Positions 57,964 through 64,000 of a stretch of DNA of 64,000 bases are shown one piece after another (position 1 is the stretch's first letter; every line of letters starts with the position of its first letter). The DNA is from an uncultured Prevotellaceae bacterium (GTDB lineage Bacteria > Bacteroidota > Bacteroidia > Bacteroidales > Bacteroidaceae), in the NCBI GenBank assembly GCA_900316645.1, contig ONDP01000015.1:1-64000 (forward strand), given 5' to 3'. Under the pieces are notes generated by a model. That model ran no database searches and was not told the DNA's origin. It saw only the letters and a list, made by a program, of their open reading frames with translations. The position numbers and the translations under genes are program-made.

Positions 57964-60213
57964 ATGAAGAAAATCAAGATTTTAACTTATGCGAGTGTTT
58001 GTGCACTGCTAAGTTTAGTAGGATTCTCGGCCTGTTCATCAGGAGACTCGGCAGCTGCTGAACCAGTTACGCCAAGTCCTAACTACAATCCTGTATCAGA
58101 CGAGGTGGTAGCCCAGTTCGTTTTCAATCTGTCGCTTGGAAATACCCCGTCAATGCGTATGACATCGGCTGCAACCCAGGCAGTCAATACGGAAACCTTC
58201 CGTGGTATCGACAAGGCGGGGCTCTTCTCTTATAAGCAGAGTGCCGATGGTAAGCATCTGGCTACTCCGGAAAATGCGGATAAGCGCTTTGATATTGCCC
58301 GTATTCTCGGACGAGCTACTATCACCAAGGATAAGTCACATCGCGTGATTGAGACATCTTTGCCGCTGAATACCAATACGCTTTTGTTCTACGGAAAAGC
58401 CATTCGTGGAACAATGACTCCGGAACAAGAGGAGCAAACAGGTCTGACAGCTAAGGATGTTTACGGCTGGTTAGAGAAATACACCTTGGCAAATGGCGAT
58501 GGTGACCAGGATTTGAAATTGTCGGATACCACCTTCGAACTTCAGTCGCGCATAGAAGATCACAAAGAAGCTTTCGAGAGGATTGAGTCTTTGTTGGCAG
58601 GTATTATGACTTGTATCATGAATACTAATCTGGCAGGTGAGAATCATGTTAAATTGCCAAAAGACGAATGTGGATGGTCTGAGGATATAGATGTTGACAA
58701 ATATCCGGAGGTGTATTGGGCAGACTTTAACTCAGCAGATAGAAAGAGTCCGATTGAGACAACCCACGCGCTCTATGCCTTGGAGGTGAAGATGGCAGAT
58801 GCCTATCGTGAGATGACGACTATTAAACAGGCTAAAGGTGAGTTGCGTGCCGGCTATGGCACAGCCATCCTCAGTACTATCCAGAACCTTTGGTCCGTTG
58901 TCAACGAGGTTCGTTGCGCTACTCCGTTCAGTGTGCCTGAAGCCGTGGCTAAATATATGGCAGAGCGTATTCATGAGCGAATCAAGCAATATTTCAATGG
59001 AACTGTACCAAGTAACGGTATGAACGTGACAGAAGTGTCTTTCGAAACAATGACCAACTTGATCACACACTTCACTTCCGACACGGCATGGCCTACTACG
59101 GCAGACAAAAGACCTGATGCACCTTATTATGAATCAATTAAGGGTACAAAGTTGGTTGACTTCCCCCAGAAGAGCTATCGTGTTCCTGTTGGTTCTACTC
59201 ACTATCTGTTCGATAAAGACAAGAAGCAGTTCTACTATGTCAAGAACTACAATACCAGTGCTGTGGGTGACGCTACAGGATTTACAGTAGAGAGTTACTA
59301 TTATCCTCCCGAACTGCTTTATTTCGGTAACAGCCCTCTCCGCATCTCCAATCAGGAACATAAGCCTGAAGGTTATCCTGATGGTGTAGCCAACTGGGAT
59401 GATGATAAAAACTGGGATACTTCCTCTTGGACAAAGAATAGCCATGTCACCTCAGCCACACAGAGTGTCGCTATGGTGAACGATATCAACTATGGTACAT
59501 CCTTGCTGAAGACCACTGTCAGCTTTGGTTCTTCTATTTTGAGAGATAATAACCACGCTATCCAGAAGGTTAAGGATCCCTCTATTACTGAAGAAGATGA
59601 GCCCGACAAGAGAATTACAGCCGACGCAGGTCTCTTCCAGTTGAATGGCGTTATCATCGGTGGTCAGTGGAAACAGGTAGGATGGAACTTCCTTCCAAAA
59701 GGCGACAAGCAGGGTTATGTTTACGACTGCGATATTGCCAGTCCTGATATTCCTACATCAACACCTAACTACACATTGGTGTTTGATAACTACAATGCCC
59801 TGATGGCAAAACAGGACAAGGTGTATGTTGCACTGGAGTTAATCAATAACGGTGAAATGTTCTTCGGCGAGCACGGAATGATTCCACATGGTGGAATTTT
59901 CTATCTGATTGGTGAACTTGACCCGAACAAGGCAGGACTGGAGAAACCGACATGGCCCCAACACCATCCTCTGCCTCCGTATAATGCCGATGGCTCATCG
60001 ATTGAGACAGCTCGCGTGTTTATGCAAGACTATATGACTACTGCCAATTTTGTGATTGGCGAGAACTCCCTGAAACATGCCTATATGACAGTGCCCGACC
60101 TCCGCTATAGCGCCCTGACACTGGGTATGTCGGTGGATATCAACTGGTCGACAGGTATCGACTTCGGTGATGTCATCTTAGGAGGCGACGGCGCTAATAA
60201 TACAGGAAACTAA
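57964..60213 (+). CDS. Type V pilus fimbrillin, large (FimA/Mfa-like) subunit
   Basis: A 749-residue lipoprotein precursor with lipobox FSACS (Cys at about 24). It is longer than classical FimA or Mfa1 (about 350-560). Its C-terminal half shows fimbrillin-like features: YYYPPELLYFGNSPLRIS, LFQLNGVIIGGQWKQVGWNF, RVFMQDYMTTANFVI and a final strand SALTLGMSVDINWST. In this pilus class the lipid is attached for export, a protease removes the N-terminal strand, and a C-terminal strand completes the next subunit. The protein at 61310 is a paralogue with matching C-terminal motifs. Which of the two is the shaft subunit is not clear. Confidence 0.84.
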   Translation: MKKIKILTYASVCALLSLVGFSACSSGDSAAAEPVTPSPNYNPVSDEVVAQFVFNLSLGNTPSMRMTSAATQAVNTETFRGIDKAGLFSYKQSADGKHLATPENADKRFDIARILGRATITKDKSHRVIETSLPLNTNTLLFYGKAIRGTMTPEQEEQTGLTAKDVYGWLEKYTLANGDGDQDLKLSDTTFELQSRIEDHKEAFERIESLLAGIMTCIMNTNLAGENHVKLPKDECGWSEDIDVDKYPEVYWADFNSADRKSPIETTHALYALEVKMADAYREMTTIKQAKGELRAGYGTAILSTIQNLWSVVNEVRCATPFSVPEAVAKYMAERIHERIKQYFNGTVPSNGMNVTEVSFETMTNLITHFTSDTAWPTTADKRPDAPYYESIKGTKLVDFPQKSYRVPVGSTHYLFDKDKKQFYYVKNYNTSAVGDATGFTVESYYYPPELLYFGNSPLRISNQEHKPEGYPDGVANWDDDKNWDTSSWTKNSHVTSATQSVAMVNDINYGTSLLKTTVSFGSSILRDNNHAIQKVKDPSITEEDEPDKRITADAGLFQLNGVIIGGQWKQVGWNFLPKGDKQGYVYDCDIASPDIPTSTPNYTLVFDNYNALMAKQDKVYVALELINNGEMFFGEHGMIPHGGIFYLIGELDPNKAGLEKPTWPQHHPLPPYNADGSSIETARVFMQDYMTTANFVIGENSLKHAYMTVPDLRYSALTLGMSVDINWSTGIDFGDVILGGDGANNTGN

Positions 60214-60222
60214 TTATAAAGA

Positions 60223-61296
60223 ATGAATTTGAGAAGATATATCTACGGAATAGGACTGTTGCTTTTAGTCAGTCTGCTGACAGGTTGTTCAAAGTTTATT
60301 GACGACGACCTGAGCGACTGTCCTCCTGGCCCTAATCCACCAGTGCCGCCGGTAGAGGATGAGTATGAGTTGAATTATGAACTTCGATTGGTGACGAACA
60401 TCACCACGGAAATTAATACTCAGCTCGACACGGAGACGGAAGCCTACGTGGCTGATGCCTTGCGTTCTCATCTGAGTACAATCTTCACAGACTATGCCCG
60501 TGATGTGGACCTCTCCTTCTATGATACAGATAACGACAAAGAGCGTCTGTACCATGAGAATCCAACGATGAATGCCAGCGAGAAGAGCTATACTATCAAT
60601 TTGCCGAAACGTGAGTATATGCATCTTGCCGCAGCTAACCTCAAGGATAATAAGGTGGTGGCACTGACGGGCGATGAGCGTAGCCTGACATCCCAACTCG
60701 CGACAGTCTCTACCGACGAGGAAACTATCGATTCCCATACCACAGGACTCTTCACGGCTCGTCAGTCGATGAGGGTGCTGGAGAATGTGGATCAGACTTT
60801 CCATGTCAAGCTTTATATGGCCAACTGTGCGGAAGCTCTTGTGATAGAACCGCGCGGACATACCGTCAAGGACATCAAGGTATTTGCCACAGGCTTTGCC
60901 AGCCAGTTCCATATTAGCGACAGCGTCTATACATTTGCAGAGAAATCGCCTGTTGTCCGTAGCGTGAAAGTGGAGACAGGAGGCGAAGACCTGTGTTTCT
61001 GTGCTGTCAACTTCCCTTCAAAGGACGAAGAGGGCATGCGTACAGTCATTGAGACCGATTTCGATGAGACAGATTTGGGCGAGACATGCTGGCAGTTCAT
61101 TGTCTATGTGACGTGTGAAGACGGTACTATCACGCAGACCATATTAAGTATCCCAGAACCTCTGAATGCCGGACAGTTCAGGATTATCAAGGGTTACATC
61201 GGTGACCAAGGTGAAATCAAGACAAATGACCAAATGGTCGGTGTGAGTGTGAAAATCGATTGGAATGATGGAGGCACCCACAATGTTGATCTATAA
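60223..61296 (+). CDS. FimB/Mfa2-family fimbrial anchor lipoprotein
   Basis: A 357-residue lipoprotein with lipobox LLTGC (Cys at about 22) followed by the Mfa2-like signature DDDLSDCPPGPNPP. Two beta-sandwich domains are expected, with the family segments YTINLPKREYMHLAAANL and YMANCAEALVIEPRG. Mfa2-type proteins anchor the pilus base in the outer membrane and limit its length; they lack the protease-removed strand. It starts 9 nt after the large fimbrillin gene. Confidence 0.9.
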   Translation: MNLRRYIYGIGLLLLVSLLTGCSKFIDDDLSDCPPGPNPPVPPVEDEYELNYELRLVTNITTEINTQLDTETEAYVADALRSHLSTIFTDYARDVDLSFYDTDNDKERLYHENPTMNASEKSYTINLPKREYMHLAAANLKDNKVVALTGDERSLTSQLATVSTDEETIDSHTTGLFTARQSMRVLENVDQTFHVKLYMANCAEALVIEPRGHTVKDIKVFATGFASQFHISDSVYTFAEKSPVVRSVKVETGGEDLCFCAVNFPSKDEEGMRTVIETDFDETDLGETCWQFIVYVTCEDGTITQTILSIPEPLNAGQFRIIKGYIGDQGEIKTNDQMVGVSVKIDWNDGGTHNVDL

Positions 61297-61309
61297 TAAA
61301 TAAGGTATT

Positions 61310-62959
61310 ATGAAGAAGTATTACATCATCCTCCTGTTGACAAGTTTGTACGCGATATTGACTTCGTGTACTAGCCATGATGATGTAATCGCTGAACCAG
61401 AAGACGGCGTCTATCAGTTCGACTTGGTGATCAGTGTTGCTCGTCAGAATGGGATGCGTATGGCCAACGAGGTGATACAGGCAGAGAATCAACCGTTTAG
61501 AGGCTTGCAAAGTCTGACGGCTATTCCTTATATTACCAATGGTCCTGTAACAGCTAATGACGAAGCGAAGACATCAACTTTCACCAGAGCCGTTATCAAT
61601 AGGATTGATATAGATGGTGGCTATCACTATTATCTCGTGGTCAACTGTTCCTTTGCCAAGCATACCAATCACTTGTTGGTCTATGCACAGGCTTCAACAG
61701 TGCCTGGGATGGAGACAGATACCCAGAATGGAAAATTGGTAGCGACGTTGTCAGAAACAGCAAATCAGAAGCCTTCGGCTTTCTCCTTCAGTCTGCAGTC
61801 CATTCGTGAAACGGAAGAATCGCACGCAGAAGCTAAGGCACTGGCTGAATATATGACGACTATTGCCAACACTCCTGGTTGGAGCACTACGACGAATTCC
61901 GTATTGCGTGCGTATTATTCTAGCTTTATCCATGCTAATGCGGATGGTAATGGCTTGATGGCGGGTTCTGCAGCTAATGTGAAGGCATACGTGGCAGCCC
62001 TTAAGACACAGCTACAAACGGTTAGCAATTCTCTGAGTACGGCGATTATTGCCAATATTGATAACCAAAGCAGTATTGCGGATAATACCTACCCGTCATC
62101 GTTGGGACTTCCTGACGGTTCTACTGCTCTTCGCTGGAATGACGGCGCTTTCACGGTTCGTACAACGACTACCCCGCTGGACAATATCAATAATGTTACC
62201 CGCTATACCTATCCCGCAGAATTATGGTATTATGCCAATAGTGCTATCCGTACATCCAGGGATGAAGTGTCAAAGACCACTTACGAGAGTACGTACTGGG
62301 ACGAATTGTTGAGTCATTATTATACAACGGGATCTGAAGTGACCAGTGAGACGAAGTCGGTTGCCATTGCCGATCCGTTGCAATATGGAGTAGGGCGTTT
62401 ACAGGTATCCTTGAGTCCTATCACGGGAACCTTGAACGACTCGAAGGGAGCTGTGGTTAATTATGGTGATGCCTCGAAGTTGCCCCTGACAGCAGTGCTT
62501 ATAGGAGGTCAGCATACCGTGGGCTTCGATTTCAAGCCTGTTGGAGAACCGAGTGATGTGGATGCCCGTTTCATTTACGATCCCATTGTGGGAAGTGCTG
62601 ATGCCAGTGGCGTTTATACCGTGAACACCTTGGTGCTCCAGTCGTACGACAACGAGAAGGTACCTGTCATCCTGGAGTTCCAGAACAATTCCGGACAGCA
62701 GTTCGCTGGCAAGGACGGTATCGTCTATCCTGGTACGAAATTCTACCTGATAGCACAAATAGATCCTGCAGGTAAGGGCGAAGGTGTTTACGCCAATCGC
62801 GTGTTTACCCAAGACTATACCACGAAGATGACGATGAAGGTCACTTCGTTGGAGAATGCTTACTCCTGTATGCCCGACCTGTTGCAGCCTCGTCTGGAAG
62901 TCGGAGTGGAAGTACAGACACAGTGGATCCAGTCAACAACGACGATAGTGAAGCTGTGA
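61310..62959 (+). CDS. Second fimbrillin-like (type V pilus) subunit
   Basis: A 549-residue lipoprotein with lipobox ILTSC (Cys at about 20). Matching segments with the 749-residue subunit include YTYPAELWYYANSAIRTSRDE, LTAVLIGGQHTVGFDFKPVG, RVFTQDYTTKMTMKV and the C-terminal strand LEVGVEVQTQWIQS, so it is a shorter paralogue. It follows the Mfa2-like gene by 13 nt. Two different fimbrillins in one operon suggest shaft plus accessory/tip roles (inferred). Confidence 0.84.
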   Translation: MKKYYIILLLTSLYAILTSCTSHDDVIAEPEDGVYQFDLVISVARQNGMRMANEVIQAENQPFRGLQSLTAIPYITNGPVTANDEAKTSTFTRAVINRIDIDGGYHYYLVVNCSFAKHTNHLLVYAQASTVPGMETDTQNGKLVATLSETANQKPSAFSFSLQSIRETEESHAEAKALAEYMTTIANTPGWSTTTNSVLRAYYSSFIHANADGNGLMAGSAANVKAYVAALKTQLQTVSNSLSTAIIANIDNQSSIADNTYPSSLGLPDGSTALRWNDGAFTVRTTTTPLDNINNVTRYTYPAELWYYANSAIRTSRDEVSKTTYESTYWDELLSHYYTTGSEVTSETKSVAIADPLQYGVGRLQVSLSPITGTLNDSKGAVVNYGDASKLPLTAVLIGGQHTVGFDFKPVGEPSDVDARFIYDPIVGSADASGVYTVNTLVLQSYDNEKVPVILEFQNNSGQQFAGKDGIVYPGTKFYLIAQIDPAGKGEGVYANRVFTQDYTTKMTMKVTSLENAYSCMPDLLQPRLEVGVEVQTQWIQSTTTIVKL

Positions 62960-62982
62960 GAAATGAAAAAAGAAAATAGAGA

Positions 62983-64000
62983 ATGAGATTGAGAATACAT
63001 ATTAGCGGTTTGCTGTTGGCCATCAGCTGTTGGCTATTAGCTGTAGGTTGTAGTTCTTCCGATGAAACGGGAGGAAAGCAGACCACAGTTCTGACAGTCT
63101 ATGTGTACTCACCGGCCCGTCCGATGCTCATCCGTTCATCCGTAGGTCCTGTTGATGCTTCCGCAGCAGAAACAGAAATCAATAAAATACAGATATGGAT
63201 TTTCGAGAGCAGTAGTGGGCGCAAGGTCGGTTATTTATATTCGGATGAGACCTCTCTCTTGAATACGAGTGAGGGTGCGACATATCAGATGATTGTTGAC
63301 GACGACTTCGCCCAGCATAAACCCGATGTGGATGTCTATGTGTTGGCCAATGTCGGTCCAGGCAACTGTGGTGTTTCTTCATTCAATGAAAGTAGTACGC
63401 GTGATGCATTGAGAGATAATGCCAAGATAACAGAAGCTCATTTCGGATTGTCTACTCTTATGACAGAAATTCCCACTGAGGGAATTCCTATGGTTGGCGT
63501 ACTGAGAAACCAACCCGTTATCGGAGATGCCCCTGTGCTGCGTATTGGTACCCAGACCAGCATGGCCAATGTGAGATTAGAGCGTGCCGTGTCGAAAATG
63601 CGTTTTGTCTTTGCCAACACCGAAGGCGACGACGATTTGGTCATCAAGAATATCACGTTGAATGCCGGCATGATGCCTACCGAGGAATATCTCATACCGC
63701 AACAAGGCAAGACATTGACCTATAACACTGCTGCTGCTTCGTTATTACCGAATGAAATCAAAGCGCTGATTAATCCGGTAAATCAAGTGGCTAATCCCAC
63801 CATTTATATCTATGACGGGCAGAAAGCACAGGAGTATGAAACAAAGATTAACAATGCCAATCTGACCACTGTTGGTCCTTATTACCTGCGTGAGTCAGAC
63901 AAACAATTGGCTGGTACGATATCCTATTCTATTGGCGGTGTTGCACAAGAGCCCGTCACCTTTCAGATGCAGCAGGCTGGCGACTTCAAGCGAAACCGCA
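62983..64000 (+). CDS. Fimbrial anchor/tip-type lipoprotein, 5' part
   Basis: An open frame of 339 codons from the ATG at 62983 runs off the window with no stop. The signal peptide is short, with lipobox LAVGC (Cys at about 23) followed by SSSDETGG. Downstream: VLTVYVYSPARPMLIRSS, INKIQIWIFESSSG, DVDVYVLANVGPGN, LERAVSKMRFVFANTEGDDDLVI; the last resembles the FimB/Mfa2 and fimbrillin-accessory folds. It starts 23 nt after the previous stop. Most of the hydrophobic core of the signal peptide is encoded by the heptad array at 63015-63042. Anchor or tip role not settled. Confidence 0.8.
   Translation, partial: MRLRIHISGLLLAISCWLLAVGCSSSDETGGKQTTVLTVYVYSPARPMLIRSSVGPVDASAAETEINKIQIWIFESSSGRKVGYLYSDETSLLNTSEGATYQMIVDDDFAQHKPDVDVYVLANVGPGNCGVSSFNESSTRDALRDNAKITEAHFGLSTLMTEIPTEGIPMVGVLRNQPVIGDAPVLRIGTQTSMANVRLERAVSKMRFVFANTEGDDDLVIKNITLNAGMMPTEEYLIPQQGKTLTYNTAAASLLPNEIKALINPVNQVANPTIYIYDGQKAQEYETKINNANLTTVGPYYLRESDKQLAGTISYSIGGVAQEPVTFQMQQAGDFKRNR
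63015..63042 (+). repeat. Four-heptad array encoding a signal-peptide core
   Basis: Units GTTGGCC, ATCAGCT, GTTGGCT and ATTAGCT alternate two half-types (GTTGGCY and ATYAGCT). They are read as LAISCWLLA directly before VGC of the lipobox. Confidence 0.85.

Overview
The window looks like a chromosomal segment of a Prevotella-like member of the Bacteroidales. This rests on Bacteroidetes-type promoters (-7 boxes fitting TAnnTTTG, some with a TTTG-like -33 box about 20 bp upstream), a SusC/SusD locus with a hybrid two-component regulator, type V (FimA/Mfa-like) pilus genes, many lipoproteins, and C-terminal tails of the YDLxGRR...NGKKxVIK type. No tRNA, rRNA, insertion sequence, prophage or CRISPR array was recognised.

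Layout. 1-2.9 kb: end of the ribosomal operon (rpsM end, rpsK, rpsD, rpoA, rplQ) with a strong terminator. 2.9-5.1 kb: a membrane AraC-type regulator and, divergently, a glycine-zipper lipoprotein. 5.2-16.6 kb: a compact glucuronoxylan-type PUL on the minus strand (HTCS regulator, SusC, SusD, GH115). 16.6-18.0 kb: gdhA, ending 3 nt before the HTCS gene. 18.0-18.4 kb: a decayed gene remnant and three palindromes at 22-bp spacing. 18.4-35.8 kb: a five-gene, roughly 17-kb surface-protein operon (beta-helix/LRR/MBG protein, small MBG protein, 2981-residue MBG repeat protein, OmpA-like protein, Ig-like lipoprotein). 36.0-37.8 kb: a divergent beta-propeller/TM/AraC regulator, separated from that operon by four copies of a 15-nt motif. 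38.2-41.0 kb: a DASS transporter and an O-acetylhomoserine sulfhydrylase. 41.1-48.6 kb: a receiver/PPDK_N-type protein, an esterase/HAD-like fusion, and a tandem pair of dCache sensors. 48.7-56.5 kb: housekeeping genes (aquaporin, a disrupted class II aldolase, DUF4831, nnr, hpt, adk, obg, pgeF). 56.6-64 kb: a type V pilus operon that runs off the end.

Most interesting. (1) The 2981-residue protein consists of about 31 MBG modules in strict four-step order: ABC followed by seven DABC blocks. (2) The motif GACTAACAWTTCKTG occurs three times directly and once inverted, only between the giant surface operon and the sensor-regulator gene, which suggests a self-contained sensor/adhesin switch. (3) Short tandem arrays of four units of 7, 8 or 9 nt recur at least ten times, between genes and inside coding sequences; one encodes most of a lipoprotein signal peptide. 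(4) The class II aldolase gene carries an out-of-frame internal deletion.
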